Assembly: GCF_000215705.1 (NCBI RefSeq)
Contig: NC_015677.1
Span: forward strand, 2,182,001 to 2,246,000
DNA length: 64,000 nt
Reading direction: 5' to 3'
Source of the DNA: Ramlibacter tataouinensis TTB310
Lineage (GTDB): Bacteria; Pseudomonadota; Gammaproteobacteria; Burkholderiales; Burkholderiaceae_C
Shown here: one piece after another, positions 14,918 through 23,069 of the stretch
Layout: each line of letters begins with the position of its first letter
How positions within the stretch are numbered: the first letter of the stretch is position 1
Notes under the pieces: generated by a model
What the model was told of the DNA's origin: nothing
Seen by the model: the letters and a program-made list of their open reading frames with translations, nothing else
The model's database searches: none
Made by a program: the position numbers and the translations under genes

Positions 14918-15821
14918 ACAGCTGGCGCCGCGCCGCGTTGGTGATGGCGGCGACGGCCGGGTGGGTGATGCGCCGCTCGATCGAGATCGCGTAGAACTCC
15001 ACGGCCAGGTCGTCGGCCCGGCCAACGACCGAAACGCCGTACTGCCGGCGGATTTCCGCCTCCAGCACCGTGGGCGCGACGAACACGCCGCCGCCTTCGC
15101 GCCCGAACGCCTTGACCAGGGCACTGTCGTCGAATTCGCCCGCCACGGGCGGTTGCAGCCCCTGCTCACGCAGCCAGGCTTCCAGCCGTGGCCGCACCGC
15201 CGAGTCCGGCCCCGGCAGCAGCAACGGCAGCCGCTCCAGCACCTGCGGGAAACGCAGCCCGCCACGGTGCGCCTTGAGCAATGCGGGTCCAGCAAAAAAG
15301 CTGGTGCCCGACTTGCCCAGCACGTGGCTGAATGCCTTGACGCTCACCTGGGCGGGTAGCGGCACGTCCGAGATCACCAGGTCCAGGCGGTGCACGGCCA
15401 GCTCGCCCAGCAGGCTGGACAGCTTGCCTTCGCTGCACAGCATCCGCATGGCCGGCCGCAGCCGCATCGCCGGCTCCAGAACGTGATAGGCGATCGACTT
15501 CGGCACGGAGTCGGCCACGCCGACGCTAAAGCGCGCCACCGGGCCCGCGCCGCGCCCGCCGCCCTCGCCGCGCAGCGCCTGCTCCAGCTCGGCGCCGGCC
15601 GCGAAGATCTCGTCGGCGTACCGCAGGGCCAGCCGGCCGGCGGCCGTGAGTTCCACGCCGCGCCCCACCTTGCGCAGCAGCTGCTGGCCCAGGCGCTCCT
15701 CCAGCAGCTTGATCTGGGCGCTCAGGGTCTGCGGCGTGACGTGCAACCGCTCGCCGGCCTTGACCACCCCGCCGGCCTGGGCCACCGCCCAGAAGTAGTG
15801 CAGGTGCTTGTAGTTGATCAT
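14910..15821 (-). CDS. nhaR: LysR-family transcriptional activator NhaR
   Basis: 303 residues. The N-terminal winged helix MINYKHLHYFWAVAQAGGV with HVTPQTLSAQIKLLEERLG matches NhaR closely, and the effector domain contains DSVPKSIAYHVLEPA and LDLVISDVPLP, also typical. In Escherichia coli NhaR activates genes in response to sodium and alkaline conditions. Here no nhaA antiporter gene is adjacent; instead nhaR is divergent from the raiA-like/TerC/SbtA-like operon across a 105-base AT-rich gap containing a palindrome, which makes that operon a candidate target. A weak AGAAACTG precedes the ATG. Confidence 0.88.
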   Translation of the reverse strand: MINYKHLHYFWAVAQAGGVVKAGERLHVTPQTLSAQIKLLEERLGQQLLRKVGRGVELTAAGRLALRYADEIFAAGAELEQALRGEGGGRGAGPVARFSVGVADSVPKSIAYHVLEPAMRLRPAMRMLCSEGKLSSLLGELAVHRLDLVISDVPLPAQVSVKAFSHVLGKSGTSFFAGPALLKAHRGGLRFPQVLERLPLLLPGPDSAVRPRLEAWLREQGLQPPVAGEFDDSALVKAFGREGGGVFVAPTVLEAEIRRQYGVSVVGRADDLAVEFYAISIERRITHPAVAAITNAARRQLFT

Positions 15822-15848
15822 CAGTTTCTTCCGAAGTGTTGGCTGCTT

Positions 15849-15858
15849 AATTCGAATT
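15849..15858. promoter_or_regulatory. Palindrome AATTCGAATT in the nhaR divergent promoter region
   Basis: A perfect 10-bp palindrome in an unusually AT-rich stretch, 28 bases before the nhaR start and 69 before the divergent operon. LysR-type activators bind such dyads between divergent genes. A TAGATT -10-like word for the plus-strand operon lies at 15880-15885. Inference from position only. Confidence 0.4.
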
Positions 15859-15926
15859 TATCCCAGGAAGGCCATCCATTAGATTCGCTCCGTTCCGCAT
15901 CTTCTTGTTGCCGAAAGGAGTAAGCC

Positions 15927-16274
15927 ATGAACGTCGAAATCCGCGCCACCGAACTCAAGCTCACGGTGCGCCAGCGCGCCGACGCCGCCGCCCGCGTGCG
16001 CGCAGCGTTCGCCCGGCTCGCGCACCGCGTGTCGCGCGTCGTGGTCGACCTGCGCGGCGCGGGCGCCCACAAGTCGCGGCGCTGCGCGGTCGAGGTGCAC
16101 ATCCCCGGCGAGGCGCCGGTGCTGGTCGAGGACCGGCATGTCAACGTGGCCGCGCTGGTGCGCCGCGCGCTGGCGCGCGCCTGGCGCGCGGCCATCGCCC
16201 GCGTTGCGGCGCTGGCCGCGCGCCGCCCCATCCACCACCTGCCGGCGCCGGTGCGGCAAGCGCCATGGAAATGA
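15927..16274 (+). CDS. HPF/RaiA family ribosome-associated protein
   Basis: 115 residues, starting MNVEIRATELKLTVRQRAD, with the family's beta-alpha-beta fold: KLTVRQRADAAARVRAAFARL helix, then VVVDLRGAGAHKSRRCAVEVHIPG and LVEDRHVNVAALVRRALARAWRA. Such proteins bind the ribosome decoding centre and cause hibernation or reduce errors under stress. It is short (no long-HPF C-terminal dimerisation domain) and its C-terminal tail is basic. AAAGGAG precedes the ATG at ideal spacing. It heads a run of four same-strand genes with minimal gaps. Confidence 0.75.
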   Translation: MNVEIRATELKLTVRQRADAAARVRAAFARLAHRVSRVVVDLRGAGAHKSRRCAVEVHIPGEAPVLVEDRHVNVAALVRRALARAWRAAIARVAALAARRPIHHLPAPVRQAPWK

Positions 16275-16426
16275 GCGCCACGCTGCTGGCCATCCTGGCG
16301 GCGACCTGCGCCGCCGCGGCCCTGCTGTCCTGGCGCCGCGGCGACGCGGCGCGCGACGTCGGCCTGATGTCCGCGGTGGGCGCGGCGGCCGGCGGCCTGG
16401 GGGCCGCCCTCGCCATCGCCGCCTGA
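16265..16426 (+). CDS. Small two-helix membrane protein, 53 aa
   Basis: Starts MEMSATLLAILAATCAAAALL, then SWRRGDAARD, then a second hydrophobic segment (VGLMSAVGAAAGGLGAALAIAA). Two short membrane helices joined by a charged loop are predicted. It overlaps the end of the hibernation-factor gene; ATG 16271 would give an ATGA overlap and is an alternative start. Its place inside the operon before the TerC gene, and the G/C third-base pattern, support it. Function unknown. Confidence 0.55.
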   Translation: MEMSATLLAILAATCAAAALLSWRRGDAARDVGLMSAVGAAAGGLGAALAIAA

Positions 16427-16444
16427 ACAGACCGACTGGACACC

Positions 16445-17455
16445 ATGGCCATGCCCGACCTCCTCCTCCAACCCTTCCTCGGCCACGCCGTCTGGCTGTG
16501 GCTGACCTTCCTTGTCCTGGTCGTCGCGCTGCTGGCCTTCGACCTGGGCGTGCTGCACAGGGACGACCACGAGATCGAGGTGGCCGAGAGCCTGTGGCTG
16601 TCGGCCGGCTACATCGCCGTGGCGCTGGCCTTCGGCGGCTGGCTGTGGTGGCAGCTGGGCCCGCAAAGCGGCCTGGAGTACTTCACCGGCTACCTGATCG
16701 AGAAGTCGCTGTCGATGGACAATGTGTTCGTCATCGCGATGATCTTCTCCTTCTTCGCCATCCCCCGCCAGTACCAGCACCGCGTGCTGTTCTGGGGCAT
16801 CCTGGGCGTGATCGTGCTGCGCGCCGTCATGATCGCGCTCGGCGCGGCCCTGGTCTCGCAGTTCTCCTGGGTGCTGTACGTCTTCGGCGCCTTCCTGGTG
16901 CTCACCGGCATCAAGATGCTGTGGGTGGCCGACCACCAGCCGGACCTGGCGGACAACGCACTGCTCAAGTTCCTGCGCAGGCGCCTGCGCGTCACGCCCG
17001 AGCTGCGCGGCAACGCCTTCTTCGTGCGCGAGCCCGACCCTGTGACCGGACGGGCCGTGCTGTGGGCCACCCCCCTGTTTCTGGCGCTGGCCCTGGTCGA
17101 GTTTGTCGACCTCATCTTCGCCGTGGACTCGGTGCCGGCGATCTTCGCGATCACCACCGACCCTTTCATCGTCTACACCAGCAACATCTTCGCCATCCTG
17201 GGGCTGCGGGCGCTGTACTTCGCGCTGGCCGCGATGATCCACCGCTTCATCTACCTCAAGTACGCCCTGGCCCTGGTGCTGGTGTTCATCGGAGGCAAGA
17301 TCTTCCTGGTGAACATCGTCGGCAAGCTGCCGCCGGTCTTCAGCCTGGGCGTGACGGCCGGCCTGATCGCCGGGGGTGTGATCGTCTCGCTCTGGAAGAC
17401 CCGGGGCAGCGGGTCCGGCACGCGGCCGCCCGAGCAGGCTCGGCGGCCGGGCTGA
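16445..17455 (+). CDS. TerC/Alx family integral membrane protein
   Basis: 336 residues with about nine hydrophobic segments. Family motifs: LAFDLGVLHRDDHEI (acidic residues of the presumed metal path), EKSLSMDNVFVIAMIFSFF, LVLTGIKMLW, EFVDLIFAVDSVPAIFAIT, FIVYTSNIFAILGLRALYF. This matches Alx more than short TerC proteins. Alx exports manganese and is induced at alkaline pH in Escherichia coli. I see no Mn/pH riboswitch in the short upstream gap. It is followed after one base by the SbtA-like gene, so the two are co-expressed. Confidence 0.92.
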   Translation: MAMPDLLLQPFLGHAVWLWLTFLVLVVALLAFDLGVLHRDDHEIEVAESLWLSAGYIAVALAFGGWLWWQLGPQSGLEYFTGYLIEKSLSMDNVFVIAMIFSFFAIPRQYQHRVLFWGILGVIVLRAVMIALGAALVSQFSWVLYVFGAFLVLTGIKMLWVADHQPDLADNALLKFLRRRLRVTPELRGNAFFVREPDPVTGRAVLWATPLFLALALVEFVDLIFAVDSVPAIFAITTDPFIVYTSNIFAILGLRALYFALAAMIHRFIYLKYALALVLVFIGGKIFLVNIVGKLPPVFSLGVTAGLIAGGVIVSLWKTRGSGSGTRPPEQARRPG

Positions 17456-17456
17456 C

Positions 17457-18395
17457 ATGGGCGACCCCGTCGTCCTGTTCTTCCTGCTGGGGTTGGCCGC
17501 CCGCCTGCTGCGCAGCGAGTTGCGCCTGCCGGAGGGGCTGTACGACATCCTGGCCTTCTACCTGCTGCTGGCCATCGGGCTCAAGGGCGGGGTGGAGCTG
17601 AGCCGGCAGCCGTTGGCGGACATCGGCACCCAGGTGGCGGCCTGCGTGGGCCTGGGCCTGGCCATCCCGTTCGCGCTGGTGCCGGTGCTGCGCGCGCTGG
17701 GCTTCAGCCGGGCCGACAGTGCCTCGCTGGCGGGTCACTACGGCTCGGTCAGCGTCGTCACCTTCGCCTTGGCGGCGGCCTACCTGCAGCGGCAGGCCGT
17801 TCCCGTGGAGGCGCACGCGGCGCTGTGGGTGGCGTTGATGGAGGCGCCGGGCCTGGTCGCGGCCATCCTGCTTGCACGGTGGCCGGGCGCCGGCAACCAG
17901 ACCACGCCCTGGCGGCAGCTGGGCCACGATGTCTTCCTGGGCCGCTCGGTGCTGCTGCTGGTGGGCGGCATCGCCATCGGCGTTGGGCTGGGCGAGGCCG
18001 GCATGGCGCCCCTGCAGGCCGTGTTCGTCGAGCCGTTCAAGGGCGTGCTCGCGCTGTTCCTGCTGGAGCTGGGGCTGGTGGTGGGCAGCCGGCTGCCGGC
18101 GGTGCGGACCTTCGGCTGGCGCCTGCTGGGCTTTGCGGTCATCGCACCCCTGGCGCTCGCGGTGGCGGGCGCCCTGGTGGGCGTTGCCGTGGGCCTGTCC
18201 ACCGGCGGCGTCGCGCTGATGGCGACCCTGGCCGCCAGCGCCAGCTACATCGCGGCGCCCACGGCCATGCGCATCGCCGTGCCGGAAGCCGACCCGGCGC
18301 TGTCGATCACGGCGGCGCTCGCGGTCACCTTCCCGTTCAATCTGCTGCTGGGCATCCCCTTGTATCTGCAGCTGGCGCGCGCCCTCTCCCCCTGA
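17457..18395 (+). CDS. SbtA-like sodium-dependent bicarbonate transporter
   Basis: 312 residues, about ten membrane segments, of the SbtA/DUF897 family. Typical pieces are LPEGLYDILAFYLLLAIGLKGG (near 25), LAGHYGSVSVVTFALA (near 92, a conserved substrate-site repeat), LFLLELGLVVGSR (near 198) and ASASYIAAPTAMRIAVPEAD (near 258). Cyanobacterial SbtA imports bicarbonate with sodium. No PII-like SbtB gene is adjacent. Coupled to TerC, and probably within reach of NhaR, it may serve pH or sodium homeostasis rather than carbon fixation, for which I see no other genes here. Confidence 0.85.
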   Translation: MGDPVVLFFLLGLAARLLRSELRLPEGLYDILAFYLLLAIGLKGGVELSRQPLADIGTQVAACVGLGLAIPFALVPVLRALGFSRADSASLAGHYGSVSVVTFALAAAYLQRQAVPVEAHAALWVALMEAPGLVAAILLARWPGAGNQTTPWRQLGHDVFLGRSVLLLVGGIAIGVGLGEAGMAPLQAVFVEPFKGVLALFLLELGLVVGSRLPAVRTFGWRLLGFAVIAPLALAVAGALVGVAVGLSTGGVALMATLAASASYIAAPTAMRIAVPEADPALSITAALAVTFPFNLLLGIPLYLQLARALSP

Positions 18396-18471
18396 CCGGC
18401 AGGCCTTCGGCGCCCGGCCCGCGCCAGCTGCTCTCGAACGGTCACCGCCGCCCTGCTGCCCGACAGGCAGC

Positions 18472-18486
18472 TACACTCGCTGGCCC
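18472..18486 (+). promoter_or_regulatory. Candidate -10 (TACACT) nine bases before ATG
   Basis: TACACT-CGCTGGCCC-ATG: a good -10 hexamer close to the start codon of the hybrid kinase gene, with no Shine-Dalgarno sequence. It fits the near-leaderless pattern seen elsewhere in the window. Confidence 0.35.
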
Positions 18487-20547
18487 ATGCTGGTTCCTGC
18501 CCCCGCCCCGCCCACGGTGAAGGTGCTGATCGTCGACGACCAGCCGGCCAACCTGCTCGCGCTCGAGGTGGTGCTGCAGGAGATCGGGGCCACCCTGGTG
18601 CGGGCGGGCTCCGGCGAGGAAGCGCTGGCCCGCACGCTGCAGGACGACTTCGCCGCCATCCTGCTGGACATCCGCATGCCGGGCATGGACGGCTTCGAGG
18701 CCGCGCGCCTGATCCGCTCGCGCCCGCGCTCGCGCACCACGCCCATCCTGTTCGTCACCGCCTCGGACAGCGCCGAGCTGTACCTGGAGGATGCCTACGC
18801 GCTGGGCGCGGTGGACTTCCTGACCAAGCCGCTGCACCCGGCCGCGCTCAAGGGCAAGGTGTCGTTCTTCATCGAGCTGCAGCGCAGCCGCGACGAGCTG
18901 CGGGCGGCCGAGCGCCAGGCGGTCAACGAGCGGGCCTTCCTGTCGGCCGTGCTGGAGGCGGTGCAGGATGGCATCGTCGCCTGCGATCCCCACGGCGCCC
19001 TGACGCTGTTCAACCGCGCCACCCGCGAGCTGCACGGCCTGCCCGCTGCGCCGCTGCCGGCGACGCGCTGGCCCGAGTACTACGACCTGTACCGCCCGGA
19101 TGGGCACACGCCGCTGTGGGCGCAGGAGATCCCGCTGGTTCGCGCCCTGGCCGGCGAGCGGGTGCGCAACGTGGAGATGGTGGTGGCGCCCAGGAACGGG
19201 CCGCGCCGCACCCTGGTGGCCAGCGGCCAGACGCTGTACGACCCCAGCACCGGCGCCAAGCTGGGCGCGGTGGTGTCCATGCACGACGTCACGGCCGAGC
19301 GCGAGGCCGACGCGGCGCGCGCCGCCGCCCTGCGCGAGCAGGCGCGGCGCGAGCAGGCCGAGGCCACTGCCGAGCTGCTGCGCGTCAGCGAAGAACGGCT
19401 GCGCCGGCTGGCCGAGCAGCTGGCCGAGTCCGACCGGCGCAAGACCGAGTTCCTGGCGACCCTGGCGCACGAGCTGCGCAACCCGCTGGCGCCGCTGCGC
19501 AACGGGCTGCACCTGATGCAGCGCGCGCAGGAGCCCGAGGTGCTGGAGCGCACGCGCGACATGATGGAGCGGCAGCTGAGCCACATGGTCCGCCTCATCG
19601 ACGACCTGCTGGACATCGCCCGCGTCACCAGCGGCAAGGTGGAGCTCAAGAAGGAGCGCATCGACCTGCGGCAGGTCGTGGACAGCGCCGTGGAGATCAG
19701 CCTGCCGACCCTGGAAGCGGCCGGCCACCGGCTGGAGGTGCGGCTGCCGCCCGAGCCGCTGCCTTTGGACGTGGACCCCACGCGCATCGCCCAGGTGCTG
19801 GGCAACCTGCTGAACAACGCCGCCAAGTACACGCCCGACGACGGGCAGGTCGTGCTGCAGGCCCGCCGTCAGGAGGGGCAGGTGGTGATCTCCGTGACCG
19901 ACAGCGGCGTGGGCATCCCCGCCGAGGCCCTGCCCCGGGTGTTCGAGATGTTCACCCAGGTGGGCCGCAACGGCGACCGCTCGCAGGGCGGGCTGGGCAT
20001 CGGCCTGGCCCTGGTGCGCGCGCTGGTCGAGCTGCACGGCGGCACGGTGACGGCGTCCAGCGCGGGGCCGGGCCGGGGCAGCACCTTCACCGTGCAGCTG
20101 CCGCTGGCGGCCGACCTGCCCGCGGCCGAGGCGGCGCCCGCGCCGGGCGCGGACGGCGCGGCTGCCGGCGAATCGCTGCAGGTGCTGGTGGTGGACGACA
20201 ACCAGGACGCGGCCGAGAGCCTGGCGATGATCCTGGAGATGAGCGGCCACCGGGCCCGCGTGGCCCATGACGGCGACCAGGCCCTGGCCCTGGCCCGCGA
20301 GTTCCGGCCGCAGGTGGTGTTCCTGGACATCGGCATGCCCGGCAAGAACGGCTACGAGGTGGCCCGCGAGATGCGCCAGCAGGCCCGGAAGCTGGGGCGC
20401 CAGCCGGTGCTGGTGGCCCTGACCGGCTGGGGCGGGCAGGACGACCTGGCGCGCTCCCGGGCGGCCGGCTTCGACCATCACCTGACCAAGCCCGCCGACA
20501 TCGCCGCCGTCGAGAACCTGCTGGCCGGCCTGGAACCGGCCGTCTGA
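18487..20547 (+). CDS. Soluble hybrid kinase: receiver-PAS-histidine kinase-receiver
   Basis: 686 residues, no membrane segment. Receiver 1 (about 11-125) has DDQP and phosphoacceptor Asp61 in LLDIRMPGMDG; a PAS-like domain covers about 150-275 (DGIVACDPHGALTLFN); a helical linker leads to His328 in LATLAHELRNPLAPL; the ATPase domain has NNAAKYTPDDG, VTDSGVGIP and GGLGIGLALV; receiver 2 starts near 562 with VDDNQD and Asp in VVFLDIGMPGKNG. No DNA-binding output is present, so it must act through phosphotransfer or protein contact. Flanked by an SbtA-like gene and a convergent diiron-oxidase gene; no partner is evident. Confidence 0.9.
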   Translation: MLVPAPAPPTVKVLIVDDQPANLLALEVVLQEIGATLVRAGSGEEALARTLQDDFAAILLDIRMPGMDGFEAARLIRSRPRSRTTPILFVTASDSAELYLEDAYALGAVDFLTKPLHPAALKGKVSFFIELQRSRDELRAAERQAVNERAFLSAVLEAVQDGIVACDPHGALTLFNRATRELHGLPAAPLPATRWPEYYDLYRPDGHTPLWAQEIPLVRALAGERVRNVEMVVAPRNGPRRTLVASGQTLYDPSTGAKLGAVVSMHDVTAEREADAARAAALREQARREQAEATAELLRVSEERLRRLAEQLAESDRRKTEFLATLAHELRNPLAPLRNGLHLMQRAQEPEVLERTRDMMERQLSHMVRLIDDLLDIARVTSGKVELKKERIDLRQVVDSAVEISLPTLEAAGHRLEVRLPPEPLPLDVDPTRIAQVLGNLLNNAAKYTPDDGQVVLQARRQEGQVVISVTDSGVGIPAEALPRVFEMFTQVGRNGDRSQGGLGIGLALVRALVELHGGTVTASSAGPGRGSTFTVQLPLAADLPAAEAAPAPGADGAAAGESLQVLVVDDNQDAAESLAMILEMSGHRARVAHDGDQALALAREFRPQVVFLDIGMPGKNGYEVAREMRQQARKLGRQPVLVALTGWGGQDDLARSRAAGFDHHLTKPADIAAVENLLAGLEPAV

Positions 20548-20569
20548 GCCGGCGGGCCCGGCGCCGGTC

Positions 20570-22000
20570 TCAGGCCCGGCTGCGCTCCCAGAACAGGCGG
20601 GTGGCCTTCAGGCCGGCCGGCGTCCAGTGCTGCACCGGCGACATGGCCTGCACCAGCAGCTGCATCTGGGCATCAGCATCGAGCACGCGCAGCTGGTCCT
20701 CCAGCGCGTCCAGGTCGGGATCGAGCAGCGGCGTCTGAACGTCCGGCGTGGGCAGCGCACGGCCGCGCAGGGTCGCCAGGCGCTGCGCCGCGCGAAAGCT
20801 GGCGCGCTGCGGCACGCCCAGGTCGGCATACGGCTGGCCGTCGGCGCTGGCGGCGCCGCGGATCCAGTCGTGGATCACCTGCAGTTCGTAGCTGCTGAAC
20901 ACGCCGAACATCTCGGCCTTCTCGCCCTGCAGCAGGCCCCAGAAGCGGCTTTCGTCCACCGGCCGGCCCAGGTGGATCCAGCCGGCCTGCTGAAGCGCCT
21001 CCAGGAACCCGGGCACCCGGGACGGTTCGGCCAGCCAGTCGTTCACGCTGCGGCCGGCCACCTTGCAGTAGTCCGAGTGCGCGCCGTGGCCGGCCACGCT
21101 CTTGCGCGACAGGATGCGCACCACCTCGCGGGCGATGTCGAACTCGCGGATCACCTGGGTGGTGCCCAGGCCGGCGTCGGCCAGCTTGCTGCCGTTGCGC
21201 ACGCGCTCCCAGAAGCCGCTGCTGTCGCCCAGCTTGGGCAGGGTGTCCAGCACCGCCTGGCAGGCGCGCTTGGCGTGGCCGGTGTCGGTGTTGTCCACGG
21301 TGACGTGGAGCGTGAAGTAGTAGGGGTCCAGGCCCAGCTCGTTGAGCTCGTAGGCCGTGATCAGCAGGTGCAGCGGCAGCTGCTCGTAGCCCAGGTTGAA
21401 GCCGATCACCTCGGGCAGCAGCGCCTCGCCGTGCCAGCCCAGGGCCAGCTGGATCAGCCCCTGCTCGTAGAAGGCATCGTCCAGGTCGTCCACCGGGTCC
21501 AGCCCGCTGGAGGCCAGCAGCTTGCGATACAGCAGCACGTGGTTCTTGTCGGGGGCGCCCTCCCCCAGTTCCTCCACGTAGGTGCGCACCAGGTCCGAGA
21601 AGCGGCTGTTGCGCCAGTGCGCCACCAGTCCGTAGAGCCAGGAGCCGTCGACCAGCTTGGTGGGCGCGACCACCCGCAGGAAGTACAGCGCGTGGGCCCG
21701 GTTGCCGAAGAAGCGGCGCGGACCGCCCGCCTTGCGCCCTTCCAGGTACTCGGCGTACTGGGCGGCCACGCGCTGGGCGTTGCCGTCCATCCAGGCGCCC
21801 AGCTCCTCCGGGGCGGCGGGGAGATCGGTCGGCGAATCGGCCACCTCGTCCAGCTTGCGCCGCACGAACGCGAGCGCCTCGGCCCGGGCCGCGTCGTCGG
21901 GCTGGTGGCCCGACAGGCGCCAGTACAGGCTTGCCATGGGGCCGGTGGACGCGATCTGGGTGGGGATGGGCCGGGCCCACTCGTGTGCGGCGATGTGCAT
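20570..22000 (-). CDS. Haem-oxygenase-like iron-containing redox enzyme (HDO superfamily)
   Basis: 476 residues. The central part (about 140-310) has the helical haem-oxygenase-like diiron fold: a Glu in YVEELGEG, the HGEALLPEVIGFNLGYEQLP helix, and TLHVTVDNTDTGHAKRACQ, whose His-x4-Asp-x3-His pattern is the family's metal motif. The fold is called iron-containing redox enzyme (Haem_oxygenas_2); characterised members oxidise or cleave small amino-acid or fatty-acid derived molecules. Substrate unknown. GGAG lies nine bases before ATG 22000. The gene is divergent from two ferritin-like genes and convergent with the hybrid kinase. Confidence 0.82.
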   Translation of the reverse strand: MHIAAHEWARPIPTQIASTGPMASLYWRLSGHQPDDAARAEALAFVRRKLDEVADSPTDLPAAPEELGAWMDGNAQRVAAQYAEYLEGRKAGGPRRFFGNRAHALYFLRVVAPTKLVDGSWLYGLVAHWRNSRFSDLVRTYVEELGEGAPDKNHVLLYRKLLASSGLDPVDDLDDAFYEQGLIQLALGWHGEALLPEVIGFNLGYEQLPLHLLITAYELNELGLDPYYFTLHVTVDNTDTGHAKRACQAVLDTLPKLGDSSGFWERVRNGSKLADAGLGTTQVIREFDIAREVVRILSRKSVAGHGAHSDYCKVAGRSVNDWLAEPSRVPGFLEALQQAGWIHLGRPVDESRFWGLLQGEKAEMFGVFSSYELQVIHDWIRGAASADGQPYADLGVPQRASFRAAQRLATLRGRALPTPDVQTPLLDPDLDALEDQLRVLDADAQMQLLVQAMSPVQHWTPAGLKATRLFWERSRA

Positions 22001-22232
22001 GGGAACATGCTCCGCCCGAGCCCTGCGTACAGGTATAGGTTGGGCGCGGCAACGTCCGTGGGAGCGGGCCTACGACTGGGCAGTAGCGACTCAGGCCGGG
22101 TTTCCTGCGCGCCAGTGACTGCGCGGCAACGTGGCTCAGCGCAAGCGCGGACCGCCCGGCATTGATGAATGCGTCCTACAGGCCGGGGCAGGCGCCACTC
22201 GCAAAGATGGCCTGATCGTCCCAAGGAATCCC

Positions 22233-23042
22233 ATGGAAGCCACCCTCCCCGGAAAGAACCGCACCGGCACGGCCACTTCGCCGGTCAACACGCAGGCCAT
22301 GACCGAAGCCGCCGCCGAGTTGTCGCCGGCCGTGCCGGTGGACACGGCGGGCCTGGAGGCCGAGCGCATCCTCTACATCAACGGTTCGGAGTCGGTGGGC
22401 TCGATACCGCCGCCCACCGACCTCAAGGGCGTGTTCAAGAACGGCATCGCCAAGATCAAGGGCGGCCAGCCCAGCATCCTGATGGACAAGGTGGGCGAGC
22501 GCATCGCCTTCGAGCGCGGCAGCGTGCGGCTGTACGAAGCGCTGATCGCCAAGTACGAGGCGACCGCAGGGCCCGCCGGCGGCGTGCTGCCCATGGCGCA
22601 GGATGTGATCGAGAACGAGATGCAGGCGCTGGCCGTGCTGGCGCCGGTGGAAGGCGAGCAGCCGCTGGACACCCTGCGGCGCATCCGCACCGAGGAACTG
22701 GTGCACTTCAAGCTGGTGTGCGACGGCATGGTGCGGCTGGGCGGCGATCCGACGGCGCAGACGCCGTGCGCCGACGTGATCGGCACCGCCTCGCTCGGCC
22801 TGATCCAGGTGGTCACCGACCCGCGCACCACGCTGGCCCAGAGCCTGACCGCCATCCTGACCGCCGAACTCACCGACAACGCCGGCTGGGAGCTGCTGAT
22901 CCAGCTGGCCGAGCAGTCCGGCGAATCGGAGCTGGCCGGCGAATTCCTGGGTGCGCTGGCACAGGAACAGGAACACCTGGCCACCATCAAGGGCTGGGTC
23001 GCCGCGCTGGTGTCGCAGGGCGCCGGCACGAATGCCGTCTGA
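22233..23042 (+). CDS. Ferritin-like diiron protein, 269 aa
   Basis: After a disordered N-terminus of ~75 residues, a four-helix bundle appears: RIAFERGSVRLYEALIAKYE; then VIENEMQAL and TEELVHFKLV (an ExxH); then AILTAELTDNAGWELLIQL; then LAQEQEHLATIKGW (a second ExxH). The Glu...ExxH...Glu...ExxH order is that of diiron ferritin-like proteins. It is not a ferritin or bacterioferritin by length. AAGGA precedes ATG 22233, chosen over an upstream in-frame start. It is 27 bases from the next ferritin-like gene. Function unknown; an oxidase or stress protein is possible. Confidence 0.75.
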   Translation: MEATLPGKNRTGTATSPVNTQAMTEAAAELSPAVPVDTAGLEAERILYINGSESVGSIPPPTDLKGVFKNGIAKIKGGQPSILMDKVGERIAFERGSVRLYEALIAKYEATAGPAGGVLPMAQDVIENEMQALAVLAPVEGEQPLDTLRRIRTEELVHFKLVCDGMVRLGGDPTAQTPCADVIGTASLGLIQVVTDPRTTLAQSLTAILTAELTDNAGWELLIQLAEQSGESELAGEFLGALAQEQEHLATIKGWVAALVSQGAGTNAV

Positions 23043-23069
23043 TTGCGAAGAACAACAAGGAGAACCTCC

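Noticed and set aside
16427..16444. Manganese/pH riboswitch before the TerC/Alx gene
   Set aside because: Only 18 bases separate the genes, far too short for such a leader, and no structure is visible.
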